The translations under genes and the position numbers were made by a program. From the NCBI GenBank assembly GCA_002353885.1, contig DEKO01000022.1, positions 1 through 19,776 on the forward strand: a stretch of 19,776 nucleotides of DNA. The letters are read 5' to 3'. This document shows, in pieces, positions 6,958-15,435 of this stretch. The notes under the pieces were generated by a model, which had not been told where the DNA came from, made no database searches, and saw only the letters and a list, made by a program, of their open reading frames with translations. This stretch comes from Porphyromonadaceae bacterium UBA2720 (GTDB taxonomy: Bacteria > Bacteroidota > Bacteroidia > Bacteroidales > Muribaculaceae). How positions within the stretch are numbered: the stretch's first letter is position 1; each line of letters opens with the position of its first letter.

Positions 6958-7584
6958 TTATTTTTTGGGTTTGAGTTGGAATCCTACTTGTACGTCTTGA
7001 TAGTTTTCGCTCAAGAAAGCTAACGCCTTGAGTGTGTCGTTGTGGCTGATTCCACTGATGAGTCGCATGATGGTGAGTAGTCGGTCGGTATCGAAATATA
7101 GGTTTAGATTATTTTTTTCCTTTTTGACATGAGCTGTGACCGAGATTGCCATCCACTTGAGTGTGATGGTGCCCTTGGATGGACTGTAGCTATACTTACC
7201 GTTGATGTCTTGTCCGGCAATGGTCATTGTCCAACGCCCATCGGTGGTGAGCCGCAGTGAGTTCCATCGTTTGCCGATGCGCAGTTTGTCATAAGCCTTG
7301 CTAAGCTTCTTCTTGAGTTTGCCTTGTGCAATGGGCTTGCCAATCTTTCCGACCAAGCTAGTTCCCTGTGCCTGTACGCAGGGTTTGTCATACTGCCATG
7401 TTCCTGCAATGAGTTGATTGGCCTGGATGCGTTCTTGTTCGATGTCTTGCTGTGTGAGTGTGAACACCGAATCGGGGTGAAACAGTGCAATAGAGTCTTG
7501 TGCGTTGGCCGTGAAAAGAGCCATCGCACCGATGAGCATTGCACAGAGTTGTTTGGCACTACATGTTGGCATCATTTTCGACAT
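6958..7584 (-). CDS. Exported DUF4923-like (lipocalin-like) protein
   Basis: A 208-residue protein with an N-terminal signal peptide (AMLIGAMALFTANAQ, cleavage about residue 29). After it, LIAGTWQYDKPCVQAQG marks the start of a beta-barrel-like domain. The body has the alternating pattern of a small lipocalin-like fold: LRLTTDGRWTMTIAGQDINGKYSY and GTITLKWMAISVTAHVKKE. This looks like DUF4923, a family of exported Bacteroidales proteins of unknown role. The start is uncertain: ATGs at 7584, 7575 and 7572 are in frame, and all overlap the 3' end of the upstream lipoprotein gene (stop at 7559) by 14-26 bases, which implies translational coupling. A longer frame to 7620 would add a basic stretch that spoils the signal peptide. 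Confidence 0.75.
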   Translation of the reverse strand: MSKMMPTCSAKQLCAMLIGAMALFTANAQDSIALFHPDSVFTLTQQDIEQERIQANQLIAGTWQYDKPCVQAQGTSLVGKIGKPIAQGKLKKKLSKAYDKLRIGKRWNSLRLTTDGRWTMTIAGQDINGKYSYSPSKGTITLKWMAISVTAHVKKEKNNLNLYFDTDRLLTIMRLISGISHNDTLKALAFLSENYQDVQVGFQLKPKK

Positions 7585-8110
7585 AATTTTTGTACCACGC
7601 CTTCTCGTCGAGCAATTCACCTTCGTAGTACTGCTGCATGTTGTCGATGTACCAGTCGTTGCGTTCGAAGACTAGCGACAGTATAATCTCGTTGTCTTGT
7701 GGATTGTTGCCCGGCATGTGTGTAGTGATGATGACATGTGCAGTGGCTGTGTTGTGCGTGATGTTGTCGATGCTCTTGACTTGCATGGTGGGATAAGTCC
7801 AGTCTTGTCCTTGCACCCAGTGATCAGCATCGATAATGGGATCTTGTGTTCGCTCAGCAATGTTCAACGCCTTGTTTTGTAAATCGTTGTATTCTTGTGA
7901 CATGAACATGCTATCGAGTTTTAACAAGTCATGCTCTTGATCGCTGAATGCGACCTGATAGATGTGATTGAGTCTTTGTGTAATGTATTCCTTCGACGCC
8001 TTGTTGTCGTTATTTTGCTCGGTTAGCTGTATTTTGGTATTACGGCTATTATTGGCATTGCAACTGCCTGCAAGCAGTGTGAGAGTGATTAAGAGGATAG
8101 TTATTCTCAT
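7559..8110 (-). CDS. DUF3828-like lipoprotein
   Basis: A 183-residue lipoprotein with the lipobox Cys at 17 (LLAGSC). The mature part begins with a polar Asn/Lys/Glu linker (about 18-42). It continues with a compact domain containing ITQRLNHIYQVAF, LDSMFMSQEYNDL, DADHWVQGQDW and a C-terminal VFERNDWYIDNMQQY. This pattern (D-x-W-x-x-GQDW, then a strand with a W-x-IDN ending) resembles DUF3828, a NTF2-like fold in Bacteroidales lipoproteins; the match is from memory of the family. The ATG overlaps the stop codon of the glycosyltransferase gene (ATGA), and its own 3' end overlaps the next gene, so it is firmly inside the operon. Function unknown; probably an envelope accessory protein. Confidence 0.75.
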   Translation of the reverse strand: MRITILLITLTLLAGSCNANNSRNTKIQLTEQNNDNKASKEYITQRLNHIYQVAFSDQEHDLLKLDSMFMSQEYNDLQNKALNIAERTQDPIIDADHWVQGQDWTYPTMQVKSIDNITHNTATAHVIITTHMPGNNPQDNEIILSLVFERNDWYIDNMQQYYEGELLDEKAWYKNYVENDANM

Positions 8111-9225
8111 TTTTTATTCTTTTTGGTAATTAATAGTTCGTTGTATAGTGTAGTCATCTTGTCGTAGAAGATGTCGTAGTTAAGCGTTCGCTCAAAGTCA
8201 TCCTTGGCCTGCAATCCCATCTGCTGTCGCTTGTCAGGGTTGTCTAGTAGCGCCGTGATGGCCTGTGCAAGGGCTTGCGGTTCGCTGGGTGGTACGAGTA
8301 TGGCATTTCGTTGGTCGGCGACATACTCGACTTGTGCTCCGTTGTTGGTTGTGATGTGTGGTTTTCCCTGCATCATATACTCGAGATTGGCAATGCCGAG
8401 TGCCTCGGGTTCGACCGATGGCAGTACGCCCATGTCGCACTGTTGGATGATGTGTGCCATGTCTTCTTGGAATCCTACCAGGGAGACATTTTGCAGTAGC
8501 TGGTTCTCGACAATGAAGCTCTTGAGCTGTGTCATGAACTTTGGTTTTCCTTGTCCGATGACAACGAGGTGGAACTTGTCTTTATCGAGCATGGTAGCTG
8601 CTTTGAGCAGAATGTCGACTCCTTTTTCAGGTGTCAATCTGCCGTGGAACATGATGAGTGTCTTGTCGTCGGGAATGTTGAACTTGTGTCTGATGTCGGG
8701 TGCTGGCGAAGCGAGTGGGTTGTCGATGACGCTGTCACGGATGATGCATGCCTTGTCGTGGTTGAATCCCTTGGCATGATTCATCCACTCGTCATAGGCT
8801 CGATGTGAGACAAAGACCATCTTGTCGATAGACTGGTATAGTTTTCGATAGATGTAGTTGGTCTTAGGTCGGCAAATACCGTGTATGGTCATGATGACCC
8901 TTGTGTTTCGGTTCTCGCTGATGCGTCTGGCCATGACTGCGGTGAATGCGTCCTTGAAGGTGTGGACGTGAACGATGTTGTGTCCTTTTCTGAGCAGTCT
9001 TGCCAGCCGTGTTGGACTGTCGATGTCGGTCATTCCCTTGAGGGGAAGTATGGATATGGGAATTTCGAGTCGTCTGAAGTGTAGCAGCACGGGTTCGTTC
9101 TTTTTGCAGACGACTTCGGCATAGTATCGCTGGTCGTTGCGTAGCTTTGACACCATCTCGTAGGCGTACTCTTCGGGTCCTCCCCAGTATTTATTAGAAA
9201 CGACGTGAAAAATATTGATAGTCAT
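8107..9225 (-). CDS. Family 4 glycosyltransferase (GT-B)
   Basis: A 372-residue cytoplasmic enzyme of the GT4 family, which moves a sugar from a nucleotide sugar to an acceptor with retention. The N-terminal Rossmann half shows the acceptor loop YWGGPEEYAYEMV (13-25), HVHTFKD (86-92) and TIHG (113-116). The C-terminal half begins at IMFHGRLTPEKGVDILLKA (191-209), with the HGRL..EKG block that binds the donor phosphates. It also has the E-x7-E donor site EPEALGIANLE (272-282). There is no membrane segment. Donor and acceptor cannot be read from the sequence. It starts seven bases after the last CotH-like gene and overlaps the next lipoprotein gene by four bases. Its product is therefore made together with the exported CotH proteins and may supply a glycan for the same surface system (inference). 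Confidence 0.92.
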   Translation of the reverse strand: MTINIFHVVSNKYWGGPEEYAYEMVSKLRNDQRYYAEVVCKKNEPVLLHFRRLEIPISILPLKGMTDIDSPTRLARLLRKGHNIVHVHTFKDAFTAVMARRISENRNTRVIMTIHGICRPKTNYIYRKLYQSIDKMVFVSHRAYDEWMNHAKGFNHDKACIIRDSVIDNPLASPAPDIRHKFNIPDDKTLIMFHGRLTPEKGVDILLKAATMLDKDKFHLVVIGQGKPKFMTQLKSFIVENQLLQNVSLVGFQEDMAHIIQQCDMGVLPSVEPEALGIANLEYMMQGKPHITTNNGAQVEYVADQRNAILVPPSEPQALAQAITALLDNPDKRQQMGLQAKDDFERTLNYDIFYDKMTTLYNELLITKKNKK

Positions 9226-9232
9226 AATTTTA

Positions 9233-10951
9233 TTATTTATTTATCATGATGTTAATGATCTGGTTGAGGTCGCTGATGTCGTAAATAAAATCTCGGCTAA
9301 GGTCCTCGTACCATACAGGGTGGTCTCCAGCTTTGAGAATTTTATTGATGATATAGTTGATGTCTGCGATGTCGACTAGTCCATCTCGGTTGACATCACC
9401 TCTGACATAGGGTCTGAATCTGGTGTTATCGAGGTATTGCAGATGAGTATGGAGCCATTGTCTGATGTATTCGAGTTCGGCGTCAAAGTCGAGTGTGCAT
9501 TGTGAAATGTCGGTGTCTCCGCTCCATCGCTGTGTCTCACGTTGTATGGCTCCACACTGTTTGAGATAGTCGATGTGATGTTTATACCGGCTGTAGATTG
9601 AGTCGGCATTGAGCAAGTTTTGTCTGAGTTCTCGATATCTCTGCACAGTGTTGATGCTGAAACTGTCGGGATTGTTTTCGATGAGTCTTACGAGCAGATT
9701 GTTGAAGTAGCTGAGGTTTCTATTTGGTCCGACTACGGCATCGTCATGTGGTGGCTCGTTGATCCAGTTCTGTCCTACAGTGCAGTCCAGGTCCCAAGGT
9801 GCTATAGTGAGTTTTTGGTCTGTAGTTTGGTCATATACAGCCCAGTAGATGTTTTTTGCTCCGTTGTCGACGGCAAGCATCGCGTTAATGAAAATCCAGT
9901 AGTCCATAATGACCGGTATGTCGAAGAAGTCGGCTACGTGGTCGATGAACTGCTGGTGTGTGCTGTTGATGACAAATCTGATGGCTTGTGCCAGCGGCTG
10001 GTAGTTGGTAGGCATGACATCGTCGGGGTCGGGATATTTGACCTCAATTCCCAGCCAAGTGTCTTGGTTGTTGTCAAATTCATGATCCTTCCGCATGAGC
10101 GAGATGTCGGTGGGATATTTGCACTTCCATAGCATGCCGTGAAAAGTGCTGTCGTTCTGGTCATACTTGGCCAGCTTGAGTTGCTTACGATCGATTGCCT
10201 CGGTGAGTGAATAGATGCCTCGGTAGTTGTCGTTGAGGAATAGTTCGATGAATTCACCTCTTACTCCTGACAGTGCTTTAGGCTCTCGGTCGGCATAGTA
10301 GGGTTTGGTGGCCATGTCGAGCCACAATTCGTTAGCTACCCGATTGCGTATGCGCAGCAGGTCGACCTGTCCTGCGTCAAGAATCCAGCTGTTGTCGTTT
10401 CGCAGCCCGAAGAATTTGCGGTCCATCTTAGTGGAATCGGGATTGATGAACTTGATGTGGTAGTTGCGCTTGTTCTTGTCGGGTGTGTTGGTGGTAGCTC
10501 CCCGATGCTTGACTTTAGCCAGCATGTGTTGTGTGGTATTGCTGTCGGGCATGACCCAGTCGATGCTGGTGATGTGATACTCGTCGTCGAAGAGTCCATT
10601 GAGCTGCATGACCGGAAGGTAGGTGAATGCAATGTGCTGTTGCACTAAATTTCCGCTGCATGTGTCAATAGCTTGTAGGAGGTGTTTCTTGTTGGGTTGG
10701 ATGTTGTAGAAAGTGACGGTTGAGTCGGTGCTGAGTGACTCACCGTCGATGGTGATGAGTGAGATGTGTGCCGTTGTGTCGAGCGATAACTTGGTGGTCC
10801 AGTCTTGTCCGAATTGTTCGTGCTGCACACAACAGAGCCATGAATTGGTGCTGTTGTCATAGAACGCCTTTCGACCTCCGAGCGAAAGATTGAATGGCAT
10901 GGCACAAGCACAGATGCATGTCAGTATAGCGGCTAATAAAACTCGCTGCAT
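9233..10951 (-). CDS. Exported CotH-kinase-like protein with dockerin-like C-terminus (paralogue 1)
   Basis: A 572-residue protein. A signal peptide (about 1-18) is followed by a beta-rich N-terminal region (20-140), a CotH domain (about 145-505) and a dockerin-like tail (518-571). CotH proteins are atypical kinases; the Bacillus enzyme phosphorylates spore-coat proteins. Conserved blocks: KVKHRGATTNT..KRNYHIKF (147-168 region), LRNDNSWILDAGQ (183-195), YYADREPKALSGVRGEFIELFLN (218-240 region), GIYSLTEAIDRKQLKL (245-260), DYWIFINAMLAVDNGAKNIYW (350-370) and APWDLDCTVG (384-393). The DN..KN and WDLD acidic blocks are the probable ATP/metal site. The tail has a canonical loop DVNRDGLVDIAD (519-530), then a degenerate DLSRDFIYDISD (550-561). 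It lies 15 bp after paralogue 2 and 7 bp before the glycosyltransferase gene. Substrate unknown; a structural role is possible. Confidence 0.88.
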   Translation of the reverse strand: MQRVLLAAILTCICACAMPFNLSLGGRKAFYDNSTNSWLCCVQHEQFGQDWTTKLSLDTTAHISLITIDGESLSTDSTVTFYNIQPNKKHLLQAIDTCSGNLVQQHIAFTYLPVMQLNGLFDDEYHITSIDWVMPDSNTTQHMLAKVKHRGATTNTPDKNKRNYHIKFINPDSTKMDRKFFGLRNDNSWILDAGQVDLLRIRNRVANELWLDMATKPYYADREPKALSGVRGEFIELFLNDNYRGIYSLTEAIDRKQLKLAKYDQNDSTFHGMLWKCKYPTDISLMRKDHEFDNNQDTWLGIEVKYPDPDDVMPTNYQPLAQAIRFVINSTHQQFIDHVADFFDIPVIMDYWIFINAMLAVDNGAKNIYWAVYDQTTDQKLTIAPWDLDCTVGQNWINEPPHDDAVVGPNRNLSYFNNLLVRLIENNPDSFSINTVQRYRELRQNLLNADSIYSRYKHHIDYLKQCGAIQRETQRWSGDTDISQCTLDFDAELEYIRQWLHTHLQYLDNTRFRPYVRGDVNRDGLVDIADINYIINKILKAGDHPVWYEDLSRDFIYDISDLNQIINIMINK

Positions 10952-10966
10952 GATGTCTGAAAGTGA

Positions 10967-12685
10967 TTATTTGCCTAACATGATGTTGATAATGGCGTTG
11001 ATGTCGGCTACATCAAGCATGTCGTCGTGGTTCATATCCTCATACCACATGGGTGCATCGCCACGAAGCATGAATTGTATGATATTGTTCACGTCGGCAA
11101 CATCGACGATTCCATCTCGGTTAGAGTCGCCCATGATATAGGGGCGGAATCGTGAGTTATCCATGTAGGGCAATCGTTCGTCAACCCATTGCTCAATATA
11201 GGCAAGTTCGGCCTCGAAGTCGAGTGGTTGTCCTGAGATGTCATAGGCCTTGGTCCATCGTTGAGTCTCACGTGCAATGGCTCCTGACAGGAAGAGTGGT
11301 TGCAGCCTGTCGCGGAATCGCTGTTTGATGCTGTCCTCGCTGAGTACGCCTTGTCTGAGTTGTTGATATCTCTCGACTGCTTTGACCGAGAAACTGTCAG
11401 GACTGATTTCGATGAGTCGCCAGAATAAATGTGCTGCCGTCGACAGTGGGACGTTCGAGCCGACTGCAGTGGGGTTGTGCAGTGGATAGTTGATCCAGTT
11501 TTGTCCGAAAGTGCAGTCCAGGTCCCACACCGCGAGTGTGAGTTTCTTGTCGAGCGTCTGGTCATAGGTAGCCCAATAGATGTTTTTGACACCACTGTCA
11601 ATGCCAAGAATGACATTGATATATATCCAATAGTCGATGATGACTGGCATGTCGAAGTACTCGGCAACATGCTGTCTGAATTCATTCCTGCTGCTGTTGA
11701 CAACAAACTTGACAGCGTTGCCTAATGTAGAGTAGTCTGTGGGCATGACATCGTCGGGGTCGGGATATTTGATTTCAAATCCTCCCCACATGTCACGATT
11801 GTTGTTGTATCCATAGAATTTAGACATTCGTGTGATGACATCGATTGCCTTAGCTTTCCAAAGCATGCCATGGAATGTGCCATTCTGTATGGTGTCGGGT
11901 TCTTCATACTTGGCCAGCCGCATCTGTTTTCGGTCCATAGCCTCGGTGAGTGCATAGATGCCATTGTACTTGCCGTTGAGGAATAATTCGATGAAGTCAC
12001 CTCTGACTCCTGACAGTGCTTTGGGCTCCCGGTCGGCATAGTAGGGTGGTGTGCAGAAGTCCATCCACAGTTCGGTTGCAACTCGGTTGCGAATGCGTAG
12101 CATATCGATTTGCCCAGCATCAAGAATCCAGCTGTTGTCGCTGCGCAGCCCGAAGAATTTGCGGTCCATCTTGGTTGAATCGGGATTGATGAACTTGAAA
12201 TGGTAGTTGCGTTTGAGTCTATTCTCGGTGTTGGTGCTTCCGCCTCGGTGTTTGACCTTGGTGAGCATGTTGATAGGTCCCTGATTGGCAGGCATGTTGG
12301 CAATGACGCCAGTGACCTGATAGTCGTCGTTGAACGTGCCTGTGAGTTCAAAGATTGGGTTGAACGTGAAGCATATGTTTCCGTCGATGGTGATGGTGTC
12401 GCCGATGTGTGCCACGAGGTGATACATTTTGTCACCAGCGACTTGTGTGAACGTATAGCTGTCACCGATGTTGATTGGTTGTCCGTCGATGGTGATATTT
12501 TCCCAAGGCTCGGTGCAATTGAATGTGGCTTCGAAGTTGTTGTTAAAGACAGTGTCAGGGACGCTGCACAACCAATTGCCCGTAAGGCTGTCGAGTACGG
12601 CTCGGCGTGTGCCCAGTGTGATTTGTGCCTGGGTCATCAATGCCATTATTGATGCTATGGTGATGAGTATAAACTTCTGTTTCAT
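10967..12685 (-). CDS. Exported CotH-kinase-like protein with dockerin-like C-terminus (paralogue 2)
   Basis: A 572-residue protein from the ATG at 12685, which gives a standard signal peptide ending MTQAQ (about 21). An in-frame ATG at 12727 would add 14 residues and spoil the signal. It has the same architecture and length as paralogue 1 and is close to it: NPDSTKMDRKFFGLR and DREPKALSGVRG are shared, and some DNA stretches are identical (for example 12144-12170 and 10402-10428). Blocks: TKVKHRGGSTNT (142-153), GLRSDNSWILDAGQ (179-192), TEAMDRKQMRL (247-257), DYWIYINVILGIDSGVKN (351-368), VWDLDCTFGQNW (386-397). Where the other two paralogues have DN before the KN block, this one has Asp-Ser. 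The dockerin-like tail has DSNRDGIVDVAD and a weaker DMNHDDMLDVAD. Probably secreted; activity unproven. Confidence 0.87.
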   Translation of the reverse strand: MKQKFILITIASIMALMTQAQITLGTRRAVLDSLTGNWLCSVPDTVFNNNFEATFNCTEPWENITIDGQPINIGDSYTFTQVAGDKMYHLVAHIGDTITIDGNICFTFNPIFELTGTFNDDYQVTGVIANMPANQGPINMLTKVKHRGGSTNTENRLKRNYHFKFINPDSTKMDRKFFGLRSDNSWILDAGQIDMLRIRNRVATELWMDFCTPPYYADREPKALSGVRGDFIELFLNGKYNGIYALTEAMDRKQMRLAKYEEPDTIQNGTFHGMLWKAKAIDVITRMSKFYGYNNNRDMWGGFEIKYPDPDDVMPTDYSTLGNAVKFVVNSSRNEFRQHVAEYFDMPVIIDYWIYINVILGIDSGVKNIYWATYDQTLDKKLTLAVWDLDCTFGQNWINYPLHNPTAVGSNVPLSTAAHLFWRLIEISPDSFSVKAVERYQQLRQGVLSEDSIKQRFRDRLQPLFLSGAIARETQRWTKAYDISGQPLDFEAELAYIEQWVDERLPYMDNSRFRPYIMGDSNRDGIVDVADVNNIIQFMLRGDAPMWYEDMNHDDMLDVADINAIINIMLGK

Positions 12686-12742
12686 ACTATAATAACTGAA
12701 AAATGCAGTAAATATTATGGTGGCCATAGGATTTGATTAGGG

Positions 12743-14425
12743 CTATCTGATGACAATCTTCTGTCCGTTTCTGATGTAGATGCCCGGTGGCAGTGTAGCG
12801 TGTTGTGGCATTCTCTGTCCCATCAGGTTGTAGATTGCGGCAGGCTGTTGTTGTGGTTGCTGGTCGGTGACAGTCTCGATAGCAGCTTGGGCAAACAGGT
12901 TGTTGTCCAAAAACTTGAGTCGTCTTTTAATCCAGTCGGCGATATATTGTTTTTCGGCATCCCAGTCTAGGTTGTGTCCTCCCAGATCGGTGTCTCCGTC
13001 CCATCTGTTGCTTTCTCTTGTCGCAGCGCCTGTAGCAATCAAGTGGTCGATGACGTCGGTGTATCGGCAGGTGAGGGAGTCGGTGTGCAATGGTCCTTGG
13101 CGCAGTTGCGCATATCGGTCGATGACTCCTTGACGGTAGTCATCGATGAGCACGAACAGCCTGCCCATGACATTGTTGGTGAGTGTCCTATTCAGTTCCG
13201 GTCCTACTCTGTCTTGGGGTCTGAATGGATTGTTGGTCCAGTCTTGTCCGACTGTGCAGTCCAGGTCCCACACGGCGAGTGTGATCATGGGGTCTTGTGT
13301 TCGGTCATACACCGCCCAATAGATGTTCTTGGCCGTGTTATCGATGGCAAGCAGTGCGTTGATGAAGATGAAGTAGTCGCGAATGACAGGTAGATCGTAG
13401 TAGAGGTGTGCCTGTCGTTTCCACTTGAGGTCGTAGGCCGTTTGTGCAAAATGTACAGCATTGTATAGTATTGAGTAGTCAGTGGGTGTGACCTCTTCGA
13501 GTTCAGGATACTTGGTTTCGAATCCGAGCCATACGGAGTCGGTATCGCAATACTCTTTGGTGCTGTTGAATGCAGTAGCACCTGTATAGGTGTTGGCCTT
13601 CCAGAGCTGCCCTCTGATGACCTGTTGTCCGGTGCTGTCTGTGTCAAACTTGACCAGTCGCATCTGCTTTCGGTCCATAGCCTCGGTAAGCGCATAGATG
13701 CCTTCGTACTGTCCGTTGACAATGAGTTCGATGAGTTCACCTCTGACAGCGCTTCTTGCTTTGGGTTCTCGGTCGGCATAGTATGGCTTTGCAGCCATGT
13801 CTAGCCACAGCTGGTGTGCGACTAAGTTGCGTATGCGGCTGAGGTCGGTTTGTCCTCCATCGAGTAGCCAGCTGTTGTCGTCACGCATGCCCAGCAGCTT
13901 GAGGTTGAGTTTGTCTCCATTGTCGTCCTCAAGCTTGATGTGGAAGTTTCGTTTGTGCCGGTCGTTGCTGAGTGTCGTTTTTCCTCTCCACTTGATCCTG
14001 CCCTTGAGTTGCAATGGCTTCAGGCTGTCGGGGTGGTGCAGCGTGAAGGTGGCTGGCTGGTATTCCTTGCTGAGTGTTGCTTTGACCTCGAGCAATGGCA
14101 GACACGAGAAGAGCAGTGTGGCGTTGAGTGTTGAGTCGGCGGTGTATGCCGTGATGGAGTGTGGTGTGGTACCGTCTAAAGCTTGAAATGTGACTTGTGT
14201 TCCGTGCTGTACTGGTGTTCCGTCAATGTCGATGTTGTGCCACGAGCAGTTGTCCTCGATGGTGATGGTCGCGCTGTAGTCGGTTCCGAAGCATTGTTGC
14301 GGCACAGTGCACAGCCACTGGTTGGCACGTTGGTCATAGATGAGTCTGTGATGGTCGATACACAACTGTGCCTGGCAGCATATTGCCGCCAGGCCAGCCG
14401 TGCATATTGCCATCAATGCTCTCAT
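12743..14425 (-). CDS. Exported CotH-kinase-like protein with sorting-signal-like tail (paralogue 3)
   Basis: A 560-residue protein, first of the three CotH paralogues in the operon, with a signal peptide of about 20 residues (ending CCQAQ). The CotH domain has the same blocks as its neighbours: WRGKTTLSNDRHKRNFHIK (146-164), GMRDDNSWLLDGGQTDLSRI (179-198), YYADREPKARSAVRGELIEL (215-234), TEAMDRKQMRL (247-257), LLAIDNTAKNIYWAVYD (358-374), AVWDLDCTVGQDW (384-396). It is the most divergent of the set in the N-terminal region. Instead of dockerin repeats it ends with a Gln-rich linker (522-527) and AIYNLMGQRMP...LPPGIYIRNGQKIVIR (530-560). This is a degenerate form of the C-terminal domain that directs type IX secretion or surface attachment in Bacteroidetes. 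The ATG follows the SPFH gene stop by three bases. Likely surface-exposed; its substrate is unknown. Confidence 0.87.
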   Translation of the reverse strand: MRALMAICTAGLAAICCQAQLCIDHHRLIYDQRANQWLCTVPQQCFGTDYSATITIEDNCSWHNIDIDGTPVQHGTQVTFQALDGTTPHSITAYTADSTLNATLLFSCLPLLEVKATLSKEYQPATFTLHHPDSLKPLQLKGRIKWRGKTTLSNDRHKRNFHIKLEDDNGDKLNLKLLGMRDDNSWLLDGGQTDLSRIRNLVAHQLWLDMAAKPYYADREPKARSAVRGELIELIVNGQYEGIYALTEAMDRKQMRLVKFDTDSTGQQVIRGQLWKANTYTGATAFNSTKEYCDTDSVWLGFETKYPELEEVTPTDYSILYNAVHFAQTAYDLKWKRQAHLYYDLPVIRDYFIFINALLAIDNTAKNIYWAVYDRTQDPMITLAVWDLDCTVGQDWTNNPFRPQDRVGPELNRTLTNNVMGRLFVLIDDYRQGVIDRYAQLRQGPLHTDSLTCRYTDVIDHLIATGAATRESNRWDGDTDLGGHNLDWDAEKQYIADWIKRRLKFLDNNLFAQAAIETVTDQQPQQQPAAIYNLMGQRMPQHATLPPGIYIRNGQKIVIR

Positions 14426-14428
14426 GGT

Positions 14429-15385
14429 TTAGCTATCGCCTTTGAACATGTCCTTGATGACTCCGATTGAGCCCATGAGATTGGTCGCCTCGTAGGGGAG
14501 GTAGACGGTCTTGGTCTTGTCGCCGGTAGCCACCTCTTCGAGCATTCCGATGTACTTCTGTGCCAGGAGGTAGTGTGCGGGGTTGGTGCTTTTGCCCACA
14601 GCCTCGGTGATTTTGTCGACAGCGATAGCCTCGGCTTCGGCTCGGCGGATGCGCGCCTGTGCCTCGCCCTCGGCCCGCAATATTTCGGTCTGTTTATCGG
14701 CTTCGGCCTGGTTGATGCGTGCGGTCTTCTGTCCCTCGCTCTGCAAGATGGCAGCCGCTTTCTGTCCCTCGCTGGTGAGGATGGTTGCTCGCTTGTTTCG
14801 CTCGGCCTGCATCTGCTTCTCCATGGCTTGTAGTACGCTCTGCGGTGGTGTGATGTCTTGTAGCTCGACACGGTTGACCTTGATTCCCCACTTGTTGGTA
14901 GCGTCGTCGAGCACTGCGCGCAGTTTGCTGTTGATAGTGTCGCGCGAGGTCAGTGTCTCGTCAAGTTCCAGTTCGCCGATGATGTTACGCAGTGTTGTCT
15001 GTGTAAGTTTCTCGATGGCGTTTGGCAGGTTATTGATTTCGTAGACAGCCTTGAACGGGTCGACAATCTGGAAGTAGAGCAGGGCGTTGATTTGCATGAG
15101 GATGTTGTCCTTGGTGATGACGTTCTGCTTGTCGAAGTCATAGACCTGTTCGCGCAGGTCGATAGAGCTGGTGTAGACATATCGTCCTCCTGAGAGTGTG
15201 ACGATGGGCTTGGCGCGGTCGATGAACGGAATGATAATGTTGATGCCAGGCTTGAGTGTAGCATAGTATTTGCCCAGCCGCTCGATGATTTTGGTCTCGC
15301 TCTGCGGTATGATCACGAGGCTCATCTTGACAAGCACGAGAGCCAACACAACAATCACTGCTAGAAAAATGGGGAAAGTAGTCAT
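14429..15385 (-). CDS. SPFH/band-7 (stomatin/QmcA-like) membrane protein
   Basis: A 318-residue protein with one N-terminal membrane helix (about 5-24, IFLAVIVVLALVLVKMSLVI). A band-7 domain follows: VIIPQSETKIIERLGKYYAT, LKPGINIIIPFIDR, FDKQNVITKDNILMQINALL, LRNIIGELELDETLTSRD. Next comes VNRVELQDITPPQSVLQAME and a long Ala/Glu/Arg-rich coiled coil (about 190-255: ERNKRATILTSEGQKAAAIL...AEAEAIA). SPFH proteins oligomerise into membrane cages and organise proteases or membrane domains; the pair with an NfeD-like partner is standard (as in qmcA-ybbJ). Two starts are possible: ATG 15433, two bases after the upstream stop, and ATG 15385. I prefer 15385 because it starts directly before the membrane helix, as in homologues. 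The next gene, for paralogue 3, starts three bases after the stop. Confidence 0.9.
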   Translation of the reverse strand: MTTFPIFLAVIVVLALVLVKMSLVIIPQSETKIIERLGKYYATLKPGINIIIPFIDRAKPIVTLSGGRYVYTSSIDLREQVYDFDKQNVITKDNILMQINALLYFQIVDPFKAVYEINNLPNAIEKLTQTTLRNIIGELELDETLTSRDTINSKLRAVLDDATNKWGIKVNRVELQDITPPQSVLQAMEKQMQAERNKRATILTSEGQKAAAILQSEGQKTARINQAEADKQTEILRAEGEAQARIRRAEAEAIAVDKITEAVGKSTNPAHYLLAQKYIGMLEEVATGDKTKTVYLPYEATNLMGSIGVIKDMFKGDS

Positions 15386-15435
15386 CTTATTTGATTTTGA
15401 ATGTTGAATTGAGATTATTTTGCTGATAGACATGT

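Noticed and set aside
7559..7620. Upstream start at 7620 for the DUF4923-like protein
   Set aside because: It would add a basic, Arg-rich stretch before the signal peptide and a larger overlap with the upstream gene; the ATGs at 7584-7572 fit better.
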